64,000 nt of DNA from Cupriavidus alkaliphilus (lineage in GTDB: Bacteria > Pseudomonadota > Gammaproteobacteria > Burkholderiales > Burkholderiaceae), in the NCBI RefSeq assembly GCF_900094595.1, contig NZ_FMAD01000012.1, positions 120,229 through 184,228 of the forward strand, in the 5' to 3' direction. Made by a program: the position numbers and the translations under genes. Below, piece by piece: positions 8,388 to 15,988 of this stretch; the first letter of the stretch is position 1; every line of letters starts with the position of its first letter. The notes below the pieces were generated by a model. That model worked only from the letters and a program-made list of their open reading frames with translations, ran no database searches and had not been told where the DNA came from.

Positions 8388-9449
8388 TTACATGCACTCG
8401 GCCTTGCGCAGGAAGCCCTGGTGGCCACCGTTGCGATTTGGGGCAAAGCCATTCTTCTGCAGCGTCTCTTCCACGGTGTCGTAGAAGACCCCAAGCTGCA
8501 GGATCTCGCGGGTCTGCTGCGCGGTGGCGATGGGGCGGCCGAATTCGCCGGCGATGCGCACCAGTTGCCTGATCTGCTCGACCGTGCTCATCTTGCCCGT
8601 GCGGGTCTGGTTCCAGAGCACGTCCTCGATGCCACACCGCACATGCAGGCCCAACGCCATGCCGATCATGTTGATGGGCAGCACATTGAGCACCGAACTC
8701 TCCACCGTGACCACGGCGCCGTCCGGCACGGCACGCAGAATGTTGGCCAGGTTGTAGATGTTCGCCTGGTCCATGCCGCCGCTGATCGCCACCCAGTTCA
8801 TGACCAGAGGGCCCTTGTAGACGCCGCGGCGAATCATCCGCTCGATCGTCTCGAAGCTGTTGATGTTGTAGCACTGGAACTCGCTTTGGATGCCGGCGGC
8901 CGTCAGGCGTCGGACGTGCTCCTCGAACCAGCTGGGATTCGAGGGCACCACCATGTCCTTGTAGGTCTGGTAGAGCTGCGGGAATCCCCGCGAGACCCCC
9001 TTGAAGTCTTCCACGCCGGCATGTTCGGTCACGTTCATCTGCGACGTGTTGACGGTGACCGTGACCTGGTCGGGCTTCGGATCGAGTTCGGCCAGCATGT
9101 GCCGCGTGTCATCGTCGAGCCATTTGGCTTCCTGGCCTTCTTCCGGCGCGAAGCTGATCGAGCCTCCGACCTGGATGACCATCTCGGGGCAGGCGGCGCG
9201 GACCCCGGCGATCAGTTCGTTGAACCTGGACAGGCGCTTGCTGCCCTTGCCGTCGGCTTCGCGCACGTGCAGATGCAGCACGCGCGCGCCGGCTTCATAG
9301 CAATCCACCGCCTTCTGGATCTGATCCTCCATGGTGACCGGGATATCTTCCGGAAAGTCTGACGGGATCCAGCCCGGCGCATAAGGAGCGGCGGTGATGA
9401 TCAGGGGCTGCTGGTTCTCGGGATACAGGTGGCCGTCAAGGAAGTTCAT
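8388..9449 (-). CDS. BKACE-family (DUF849) beta-keto acid cleavage enzyme
   Basis: This 353-residue TIM-barrel protein belongs to the 3-keto-5-aminohexanoate cleavage enzyme family. Family members use Zn2+ and acetyl-CoA to cleave a beta-keto acid into acetoacetate and a CoA thioester. The zinc-binding 'LHLHVRE' is present (H59, H61), as are the conserved 'ITAAPYAP' and 'GLHVRCGIEDVLW'. The family has many subgroups with different substrates and this one cannot be assigned. It is the middle gene of a three-gene minus-strand operon. GGAG lies about 9 bases before ATG 9449. The protein is cytosolic. Confidence 0.9.
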   Translation of the reverse strand: MNFLDGHLYPENQQPLIITAAPYAPGWIPSDFPEDIPVTMEDQIQKAVDCYEAGARVLHLHVREADGKGSKRLSRFNELIAGVRAACPEMVIQVGGSISFAPEEGQEAKWLDDDTRHMLAELDPKPDQVTVTVNTSQMNVTEHAGVEDFKGVSRGFPQLYQTYKDMVVPSNPSWFEEHVRRLTAAGIQSEFQCYNINSFETIERMIRRGVYKGPLVMNWVAISGGMDQANIYNLANILRAVPDGAVVTVESSVLNVLPINMIGMALGLHVRCGIEDVLWNQTRTGKMSTVEQIRQLVRIAGEFGRPIATAQQTREILQLGVFYDTVEETLQKNGFAPNRNGGHQGFLRKAECM

Positions 9450-9505
9450 GCTGGTGGATCTCCAGGGTGAAAGTTAAATCCGCCCTATTCAAGGCGGGCA
9501 AACGG

Positions 9506-10486
9506 TCAAATCACGAAAATCGATGAGCCGGTGGTCTTTCGGGACTCGAGGTCGCGATGTGCCTGCACGGCTTCCTCCAGCGCATAGCGCTGATTGATGC
9601 CGATGCGGATGCGGCCGGCCGCCACGTGGCCGAACAGTTCGGCGACCAGTTCCGCCTTCTCGGCGGGATCCGCGATATAGTCGGCCAGGCCCGGCCGCGT
9701 CAGGAATGCCGAGCCTTTGCGGGCCAGGATTGCCGGATCGAACCCGGTAACCGGGCCCGAGGCAAAGCCCACGCACACCAACAGGCCGCGGCGCTTGAGC
9801 GAGTCAAGCGAGGACATGAAGGTGTCCTTGCCGACGCTGTCGAAAACCACGTTCACGCCCGCGCCATCGGTCAGCTCCCGCACGCGCGCGGCCACGTCCT
9901 CATGGCTGTAGTTGATCGTGTGGTCGCAGCCATGGGCGTGCGCGACTTCGGCCTTGGCGTCGGAGGAAACCGTTCCGATCACCGTCAGTCCCTGCAGCTT
10001 GGCCCATTGCGAGAGGATCAGCCCGACCCCTCCTGCCGCGGCATGCAGCAGGATGGAGTCGCCTGCCTTGAACGGGTAGATCCGGCGCATCAGGTACGCT
10101 GCCGACAGGCCCCGCATGGTCATGGCCGCCGCGACTTCGCAACTGATGGCCTCCGGCAGCCTGATCAGCGGATCGGCAGAGATCAGCCGCTCAGTGCTGT
10201 AGGCGCCCAGGGTGGGGATAAAGCCCGTATAGCTCACTCGATCGCCGACCGCCAGATGGGTGACGCCGGCACCGACGGCCTCGATCACGCCGGCGGCTTC
10301 GTTGCCGATACCGCTGGGCAGCGCAACCTTGTAGATGCCGCTGCGGAAGTAGGTGTCGGCAAAATTCAACCCCACCGCCACGTGACGGACGCGCACCTCT
10401 CCCGGTCCCGGATTCCCCACGCGGGCATCCTCGAAACGGAGGACGTCGGGGCCGCCTGTTTCGTAAATCCTGATGACTTTCGCCAC
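9506..10486 (-). CDS. NADPH:quinone oxidoreductase-like MDR protein (zeta-crystallin family)
   Basis: This 326-residue medium-chain reductase has a GroES-like N-terminal half and a Rossmann half with 'LLHAAAGGVGLILSQWAKLQG' (cited as its family fingerprint, about residues 142-160) and 'VVFDSVGKDTF'. There are no zinc-ligand cysteines, as expected of the quinone reductase subgroup. The start is taken as GTG 10486, giving 'VAKVIRIYETGGPDVL', with AGAGG 8 bases upstream; no ATG fits that N-terminus. It is the first gene of the operon with BKACE and Bug, so its real substrate may be an enone or keto intermediate rather than a quinone. Confidence 0.85.
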   Translation of the reverse strand: MAKVIRIYETGGPDVLRFEDARVGNPGPGEVRVRHVAVGLNFADTYFRSGIYKVALPSGIGNEAAGVIEAVGAGVTHLAVGDRVSYTGFIPTLGAYSTERLISADPLIRLPEAISCEVAAAMTMRGLSAAYLMRRIYPFKAGDSILLHAAAGGVGLILSQWAKLQGLTVIGTVSSDAKAEVAHAHGCDHTINYSHEDVAARVRELTDGAGVNVVFDSVGKDTFMSSLDSLKRRGLLVCVGFASGPVTGFDPAILARKGSAFLTRPGLADYIADPAEKAELVAELFGHVAAGRIRIGINQRYALEEAVQAHRDLESRKTTGSSIFVI

Positions 10487-10717
10487 GTTGTCACCTCTTC
10501 TCCATCTGCTATGACGTGTCGTCTGCGATGGATGGCTGCATGTCCTTCGCGACGATGGAATCATCTGGCCCGGGGCAACTTTCTGCTTTCCCTTGCATGC
10601 CCGGAACTTTCCCCTTTGTGACAAGGCGCGAGCGACGCCGCAGGTACAATGTCCCGGCCCGCGGCCTTGCCAGGCGGGCGCATCCACGCCAATTTCTCAA
10701 GGGACAGGTCACCACCC

Positions 10718-11767
10718 ATGCGCGACACCAGCCGGGCATTCCTCCTCGGTCCGCTGCTCAAAGGCGTGTCGCGTTCGTTCTACCTGACGCTGCGCGTGCT
10801 GCCCGCGCGCATGCGCGATCCGGTGGGGCTGGCCTACCTGCTGGCGCGTGCGGCCGACACGATTGCCGATACCGCCCTGATCCCGCCGCAGCGGCGGCTG
10901 GCGCTGCTGTTGTCATTGCGCGAGCAGATCAACGGCACCGCCGGGGGTGCGGCTGCTGCCAGCGATATCGCGGCGCAAGTGGCCGGGCACCAGGAACAGT
11001 CAGACGAGCGCCTGCTGCTCGAATCGGTGGGGCCTGCGCTGGCCGAGCTGACGCAGCTCGGCGCGGCCGACCGGCAAGCGGTACGGCAGATCGTGTCGAC
11101 GCTGACCGAGGGCATGGAATTCGACCTGCGCACGTTTCCCGACGAAGGTTCCGGCCGAGTGACCGCGCTGGGCGACTGCGACGCGCTGGATCGCTATACC
11201 TACATGGTTGCGGGGTGCGTGGGCGAGTTCTGGACGTGCATGACGATCGCACACGTACCGGTTGCGATCGAAGACAGCGGCACCATGCTGCGCCGCGGCG
11301 TTCGCTTCGGTCAGGCCCTGCAAATGACCAACGTGCTGCGCGACTGCGGCAAGGACCTGCGGATCGGCCGCTGCTACATCCCTCAGACAACGCTGGAACG
11401 GCACGGCTTGCTCGTGCCGGACCTGCTGGGTTCGGACGCCTCGGCGCGGGCGCGGCCCCTGATGTTCGAGCTGGTGCGCAAGACTCTGGAACACTTCGAC
11501 GAGGCGCTGGCGTACACGCTGGCCATTCCCGTGCGCTTTGTCCGGCTGCGGCTGGCGTGCCTGTGGCCCGTGCTGATCGGCATGGAGACCTTGCTGCGCC
11601 TGGTCCACAACGACGACTGGCTGGATCCGGCAAAGGCGTCCAGGCTACCGCGCAGCGCGGTTTACCGGATCCTTGCCGGTTCGCTGCCGGCGGTGCTGTC
11701 AAACCGACTGTTGCGCCGGTGGTGTGCGCGTCTGCGACGGGACATCGACGCCGCCGTCGTCCGCTGA
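10718..11767 (+). CDS. Squalene/phytoene synthase family protein (farnesyl-diphosphate farnesyltransferase-like)
   Basis: This 349-residue trans-isoprenyl head-to-head synthase shows both aspartate-rich Mg2+-binding motifs: D47-T-I-A-D51 in 'ARAADTIADT', and D209-C-G-K-D213 in 'NVLRDCGKDL'. Upstream is 'GVSRSFYLTLRVLP', also typical. The pattern suits condensation of two farnesyl diphosphates to presqualene diphosphate or squalene. No hpn, crt or cyclase gene is nearby, so it stands alone here. ATG 10718 fits the family N-terminus ('RAFLLGPLLKGVSRSFY'); an in-frame ATG at 10649 would add 23 unlike residues. It is divergent from the oxidoreductase operon across 231 bp with no clear operator. 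Confidence 0.87.
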   Translation: MRDTSRAFLLGPLLKGVSRSFYLTLRVLPARMRDPVGLAYLLARAADTIADTALIPPQRRLALLLSLREQINGTAGGAAAASDIAAQVAGHQEQSDERLLLESVGPALAELTQLGAADRQAVRQIVSTLTEGMEFDLRTFPDEGSGRVTALGDCDALDRYTYMVAGCVGEFWTCMTIAHVPVAIEDSGTMLRRGVRFGQALQMTNVLRDCGKDLRIGRCYIPQTTLERHGLLVPDLLGSDASARARPLMFELVRKTLEHFDEALAYTLAIPVRFVRLRLACLWPVLIGMETLLRLVHNDDWLDPAKASRLPRSAVYRILAGSLPAVLSNRLLRRWCARLRRDIDAAVVR

Positions 11768-11788
11768 CGCGCACCGGGTCGTTACTAC

Positions 11789-12445
11789 TTAGTCAGACTG
11801 GTACTTGGGCGAACGCGGCCCATACAGCAAGCCGCCGGGCTGGCCCGCGGCCAGCAGCCGGTAGCTGGTGCTGCCTGCAACGGTATAGCTGGCGTCCATG
11901 GTGTGGTTCATCGCCTGCGTGATGGCCGCACTGATCAGCATGCCGATCAGTCCGCCGCCGCTGCTGGAGCTGTCGGTGGCCGCCACCGCGGTGCCGGACC
12001 ACAAGACGTCGCCATTCTTCAGGTCGACCAGTTTGGCGTTGGCCGCCACCCGCGTCACGCTGCTGAGGATCTGATAGCGGGATCCATACTCGGTCACGGT
12101 GATATACAGCGCGGCGTCGGCGCCGAAGATCTCGCGCAGCTTGGCCGCCGGCACGGCATGGATATCGTCCGGCACCGTCAGGCCGTTCTGCCGGAAGGTT
12201 TCGTCGACCACCGCCACGGGCAACACGTAGTAACCCGATTCCGCCAGCGGCACCGTGGCTTGCGACAGCATGGCATAGGTGGCCTTGATGTCGGGCGAGG
12301 TATTCTGCGGCGGCAACACCACGATGGAGCGCGGCCGGCTCGACTTGAAGGCGGAGTAATCCACCTGCTTGGCCGGCACGGCACAACCGGCAAACAGCAC
12401 GACCACGGCCACGCTGGCGACATAGGTCAGAAGGCGGCGCATCAT
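11789..12445 (-). CDS. DUF799 (GNA1162-like) lipoprotein
   Basis: This 218-residue lipoprotein has a lipobox 'LFAGC' with C21. The mature part has 'RSIVVLPPQNTSPDIKA' and 'YVLPVAVVDETFRQNGL', the hallmarks of the GNA1162/DUF799 family, and resembles TolB/CsgG-like alpha-beta domains that oligomerise in the outer membrane. It starts with ATGATG, whose first ATG overlaps the TGA of the DUF4810 gene, so translation is coupled. It is the third gene of the CsgG-DUF4810-DUF799 operon. The biochemical role is unknown; a shared envelope complex is inferred from the conserved gene order. Confidence 0.85.
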   Translation of the reverse strand: MMRRLLTYVASVAVVVLFAGCAVPAKQVDYSAFKSSRPRSIVVLPPQNTSPDIKATYAMLSQATVPLAESGYYVLPVAVVDETFRQNGLTVPDDIHAVPAAKLREIFGADAALYITVTEYGSRYQILSSVTRVAANAKLVDLKNGDVLWSGTAVAATDSSSSGGGLIGMLISAAITQAMNHTMDASYTVAGSTSYRLLAAGQPGGLLYGPRSPKYQSD

Positions 12446-12867
12446 TGGGTGCTCCCTGCGGCGGTAACGTCCTTTGCGGCAGTGGAGCCGGCCTTGATTT
12501 CCGTGCGGGTGTCGCTGTTGACATTCCTGAGCAGGAAATCCATATAGGGCGTGGATTCCGGGAACAGGGTCTTTTCGGTCTGGAACTCCTTGATCATTTG
12601 ATCGCCCTTGCCGATGTTCAGGTACAGCATGCCAAGCTGGGCGTGATAGCCCGGCGGCACCGAACCGCTCTGCGCCTTGATTTTCTGCAGGCCGCTTTCC
12701 AGTGCCGTGATCTGCGCTTCCTTGGATTCGCCCTTGAAATACTCGTAGACCTGGGCCTGATAGCCCTCCCACTGATACATGGGCTTGGGTGCCGCGCAGC
12801 CGGCGAGCAGCAGACTGCCGGCGGCTGACATGAATGCTGCGCGGCGCAGCATGACCGTGTTCTTCAT
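12442..12867 (-). CDS. DUF4810 lipoprotein
   Basis: This 141-residue lipoprotein has a signal sequence and lipobox 'LLAGC' (C24), followed by 'PMYQWEGYQAQVYEYFKGE', the diagnostic start of DUF4810. The remainder is mostly helical with a TPR-like 'GYHAQLGMLYLNIGKGDQM'. It overlaps the downstream DUF799 gene by four bases and lies 30 bp after the CsgG-like gene, so all three are surely co-transcribed. No enzymatic motif is seen. Its function is not known. Confidence 0.87.
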   Translation of the reverse strand: MKNTVMLRRAAFMSAAGSLLLAGCAAPKPMYQWEGYQAQVYEYFKGESKEAQITALESGLQKIKAQSGSVPPGYHAQLGMLYLNIGKGDQMIKEFQTEKTLFPESTPYMDFLLRNVNSDTRTEIKAGSTAAKDVTAAGSTQ

Positions 12868-12897
12868 TGTTGTTCTCGTTGCGTTGAACCTTGCCGC

Positions 12898-13575
12898 TTA
12901 TTGCGGGCCCGGCTTCCAGGCGCCCGTCTCGATGGCGCTGACCAGGTTGTTCACTGCCTCGCGCATGGCCAGGTCCATCACCTTGCCGTTGAGCGTCGAG
13001 TCGTAGCTGGCCGTACCGCCAAACCCGATCACCTCGCGGTTCGACAGCTTGTATTCGCCGGCCCCTTGGGTGGCATACACGACTTCCGAGGTGTTGATGT
13101 TGACGACGTTGAGATTGACCTTGGCATAGGCCACCTGCTCGCGGCCGCGGCCGAGGATGCCGAACAGCTGCACGTCGCCGACTTCCTTGCGGCCGAACTC
13201 GGTGATGTCGCCCGTCACCACATAGTCGGCGCCCTTGAGGCGCTGCGCCTGGTTCTTGATTGCCGCCTCGCGCTTGATTTCCGCCAGGTTCTCGCGCTCC
13301 AGCACGTTGAAGCGGTTGGTCTGCTGCAGGTGAGTCACCAGGCTGGTCTTGGCCTGACCGCTGAGGCGGTCGATGCCATCCGAGAACACCCCGCGCATAT
13401 AGTTCGAGCGGTTGTCGAACTTGCCGACGGCAATCGGCGTGCGCACGCCGTGGTATGGCCGGCTGGCGCTTTCCACTTTCTGCACCGGCAAGGCGGTCGA
13501 GGTTTCGGTAGCGCAGCCTGCCAGCAGCAGCGCGGCGGCCACGCCGAGCAGGCAGCACGATTTGACGTTCTTCAC
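12898..13575 (-). CDS. CsgG-like outer-membrane lipoprotein
   Basis: This 225-residue protein of the CsgG/HfaB family has lipobox 'LLAGC' (C21), then 'TPIAVGKFDNRSNY', 'LVTHLQQTNRFNVLERENLAEI' (in part) and 'GADYVVTGDITEFGR', all typical of the CsgG fold. True CsgG forms the curli secretion channel, but no csgA/B/E/F gene is nearby, so this is the non-curli type. The start is taken as GTG 13575 because GGGAGA sits six bases upstream; an ATG at 13596 would add seven residues. It heads the three-lipoprotein operon. Confidence 0.85.
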   Translation of the reverse strand: MKNVKSCCLLGVAAALLLAGCATETSTALPVQKVESASRPYHGVRTPIAVGKFDNRSNYMRGVFSDGIDRLSGQAKTSLVTHLQQTNRFNVLERENLAEIKREAAIKNQAQRLKGADYVVTGDITEFGRKEVGDVQLFGILGRGREQVAYAKVNLNVVNINTSEVVYATQGAGEYKLSNREVIGFGGTASYDSTLNGKVMDLAMREAVNNLVSAIETGAWKPGPQ

Positions 13576-13798
13576 TTGATTTCTCCCTGTTGTCATTGAG
13601 CGGCACCCTGGTCCAGGCGCGCCGCTGCCGCATGGCCCGCACTGCGGCGCGGCCAGCGGCGCGCGCCATGCTACCCCGTGCCGTGCAAGGGAAGATCAAT
13701 CTGGATCAACAGGCTGGCGCGCCGGGTCGCATGAGGCGCAGTCCTGTCTTACGGCAGGGGCCGGCAAATCCTTAGCCACACCGGCTGACGATGCAGCT

Positions 13799-13825
13799 AA
13801 AAAAAACCGGCCCAATGGGCCGGTT
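13799..13825 (-). terminator. Rho-independent terminator after the Bug gene
   Basis: The stem CCGGCCC-aat-GGGCCGG (13807-13823) is followed on the minus strand by an eight-T run (13799-13806). It lies 34 bp after the stop of the Bug receptor gene at 13859. Confidence 0.9.
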
Positions 13826-13858
13826 CGATGCGTTATACAGCAAGCGCGTGGCGGAAGC

Positions 13859-14866
13859 TCAATCCACCGTGGCCCCCGAAGCCTTCACCACCTTCGCCCA
13901 CTTGGCCGTTTCCGATTTCATGAACGCGGCCAGTTGCGCCGGCTTTTCCGGGTTGGGCTCGGCGCCCTGGTCGGCCATCTGCTTCTTCACGTCCGGCATG
14001 GCCAGGATCTTGACCACTTCGGCGTTGAGGCGGTCGACGATGGCTTGCGGCGTGCCGCCGGTGGCGTACAGCGCGAACCACGAGGTGGCTTCATAGCCCG
14101 GCACGCCCGATTCGGCCACGGTCGGCACGTTGGGCAGCGCGGGCGAGCGCTTGGCCGAGGTCACGGCCAGCGCGCGCAGCTTGCCCGCCTTCACGTGCGG
14201 GTACGACGACGGCATGTTGTCGAACATCAGGCCGATCTGGTTGCCCAGCAGGTCGTTCACGGCCGGGGCGCTGCCCTTGTACGGGATGTGCTGGATATGC
14301 AGGCCGGTCATCGAGTTGAACAGCTCGCCCGACAGGTGCATCGACGAGCCGCTGCCCGACGAGCCGTACGACAGCTTGTCCGGGTTGGCCTTGACGTAGG
14401 CAATCAGTTCCTTGATGTTGTTGACCGGCACCTTCGGGTTGGCCACCACCAGGTTCGGCACCATCGCCACGCGGCTGATCGGGGCGAAGTCCTTGACCGG
14501 GTCGTACGGCAGCTTGGAGTACAGCGACTGGTTGATGGCGTGCGTGCCGATGGTGCCCATGAACAGCGTGTAGCCGTCGCCCGGGGCCTTGGCGGCGAGC
14601 GAAGCGCCGATGTTGCCGCCCGCGCCCGGACGGTTGTCGATCACCACCGGCTGGCCGAGCGCCTTGCCCAGCTGCAGGCCGACGATGCGGGCCAGGATGT
14701 CGGTGGTGCCGCCGGCCGAGAACGGCACGATCAGCGTGATCGGCTTGGTCGGATAGCCGCCCTGCGCGTGGGCCGCGCCGGCAAAGCCGGCGATGGTGGT
14801 GGCCAGTGCCACGCCGGCTGCAAGCAGGCGGCGGCGCGTGGTGGAGGTCTGGGAATCTTGTCTCAT
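13859..14866 (-). CDS. Bug-family (TctC) periplasmic solute receptor
   Basis: This is a 335-residue receptor with a twin-arginine-like 'TTRRRLLAAGVALATTIAGFA' start (about 9-29) and cleavage near 'AHAQGG'. The family core is clear: 'YPTKPITLIVPFSAGGTTD', 'DNRPGAGGNIG', 'GDGYTLFMGTIGTHAINQSLY' (in part) and 'YGSSGSGSSMHLSGELF'. It binds a small carboxylate; no TctAB partner is in the window. It follows the SDR gene by 197 bp and ends in a strong terminator, so it may be the end of a pca-linked transcript. It is clearly different from the receptor at 7277, so they are separate acquisitions or old paralogues. Confidence 0.93.
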   Translation of the reverse strand: MRQDSQTSTTRRRLLAAGVALATTIAGFAGAAHAQGGYPTKPITLIVPFSAGGTTDILARIVGLQLGKALGQPVVIDNRPGAGGNIGASLAAKAPGDGYTLFMGTIGTHAINQSLYSKLPYDPVKDFAPISRVAMVPNLVVANPKVPVNNIKELIAYVKANPDKLSYGSSGSGSSMHLSGELFNSMTGLHIQHIPYKGSAPAVNDLLGNQIGLMFDNMPSSYPHVKAGKLRALAVTSAKRSPALPNVPTVAESGVPGYEATSWFALYATGGTPQAIVDRLNAEVVKILAMPDVKKQMADQGAEPNPEKPAQLAAFMKSETAKWAKVVKASGATVD

Positions 14867-14978
14867 CGGTAATGCTCCGGTGCTATATCGTTCCGGCGGT
14901 GATCGGTACCGCGGGAGGTTGTGCTGAATGGCGTGATTGCCGTTCCCGAACGGAGCGCGCACACGCGCGCTGCCGGTG

Positions 14979-15000
14979 GGCGGCCCGTTTGCGGGCCGCC
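14979..15000 (-). other. Intercistronic hairpin between SDR and Bug genes
   Basis: GGCGGCCCG (14979-14987) pairs perfectly with CGGGCCGCC (14992-15000) across a TTTG loop. There is no T-run. It lies downstream of the SDR stop codon at 15064 and may pause transcription or set RNA ends. Confidence 0.45.
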
Positions 15001-15063
15001 ATGCGTGACGCTTGGTTAACGTCTCTTCTTGTTGAATGCTTGAGTCGCGCAGGCGGCCGGTCT

Positions 15064-15795
15064 TTACACCGGCGCAACGCCCAGCGTGGTGCCGCCGCAC
15101 ACGTACAGCACCTGGCCGGTGACGAAGCCGTTGTCGGGCGACAGGAAGAACAGCGCGGCACGTGCCACGTCCTCGGGCGTGCCCATGCGCTTGACGGTGA
15201 TGCTGGCAAGGATGCGCTTGGTCTGCTCCGCGCCTTCCGGATTGCTCTTGCGGAACAGCTCGGTGGCGATCGGGCCCGGCGCCACGGCATTGACGGTGAT
15301 ACCGTCGCCGCCCAGCTCCATCGCCAGCGTGCGGGTCATGCCGATCAGGCCGGCCTTGGTGGCCGAGTACACCACGCGCTCGGGCTTGCCCAGCGCGGCG
15401 CGAGAGGCCATGTTGACGATGCGGCCGAAGCCTGCGGCGCGCATCGCGGGCAGGCAGGCCTGCAGCAGCAACAGGGGCGCCTGCAGGTGCAGGCCGGTCA
15501 CGTAGCCCAGGTCGGCGACGGTGGCGCTGTCGGCGGTGCCGGGGCGGGTGGCGCCGGCATTGTTCACCAGGCGCGTGACGGCAAAGCGCGACGTGACCTG
15601 CTCCGCCGCGGCGCGGGTGGCCTCGGCGTCGGTCAGGTCGGCCTGGAAGAAGGTCATGTTGGGATGCGACCACGCCGGCGCGGCGTAGTCGACATTGACC
15701 ACCTGGGTCACGCCATCGGCCAGCAGCATTTCACAGATGGCGCGGCCGATGCCGGAACTGCCGCCGGTGACGAGGGTGGCTACGGGGAGGGACAT
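15064..15795 (-). CDS. Short-chain dehydrogenase/reductase (SDR)
   Basis: This 243-residue classical SDR has the dinucleotide motif 'TGGSSGIGR' at about 10-18, 'NNAGA' near 80, and the catalytic 'YSATKAG' (Tyr-x-x-x-Lys) near 145. Members reduce or oxidise alcohols and ketones with NAD(P)H. ATG 15795 gives 'MSLPVATLVTGGSSGIG'; an upstream TTG is less likely. A REP-like pair (15835-15960) separates it from pcaF, so co-transcription with pcaIJF is uncertain. The substrate is not known; position suggests an aromatic-derived hydroxy acid, but this is weak. Confidence 0.88.
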   Translation of the reverse strand: MSLPVATLVTGGSSGIGRAICEMLLADGVTQVVNVDYAAPAWSHPNMTFFQADLTDAEATRAAAEQVTSRFAVTRLVNNAGATRPGTADSATVADLGYVTGLHLQAPLLLLQACLPAMRAAGFGRIVNMASRAALGKPERVVYSATKAGLIGMTRTLAMELGGDGITVNAVAPGPIATELFRKSNPEGAEQTKRILASITVKRMGTPEDVARAALFFLSPDNGFVTGQVLYVCGGTTLGVAPV

Positions 15796-15834
15796 CTTCG
15801 GACTCACTTTCAAAACGACTGCGGACTGCGGTCT

Positions 15835-15960
15835 TGCTCCCCTCTCCCGCGTGCGGGAGAGGGGCCGGGGGTGAGGGCAGGACGTTGCGTACCAGAGCGA
15901 CTGACTTCGTCGATGCGCCCGCCCTCACCCCAACCCTCTCCCGCTAGCGCGAGAGGGAGC
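15835..15960. repeat. REP-like paired inverted element, copy 2
   Basis: Two facing units, 15835-15878 and 15920-15960, carry the same CTCTCCCGC/GCGGGAGAG core and CCCTCACCCC flanks as the element at 1443-1555. The order is reversed: the GGGGGTGAGGG-ending unit comes first here. The right unit has a changed loop (GCTAGC). It fills the gap between the SDR and pcaF genes. Confidence 0.8.
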
Positions 15961-15988
15961 AAACAAGCGGTAGTACTGACAACCGCGC

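Noticed and set aside
12898..13575. Curli secretion channel CsgG
   Set aside because: The fold matches, but no csgA, csgB, csgE or csgF gene is nearby, and the neighbours are DUF4810 and DUF799 lipoproteins.
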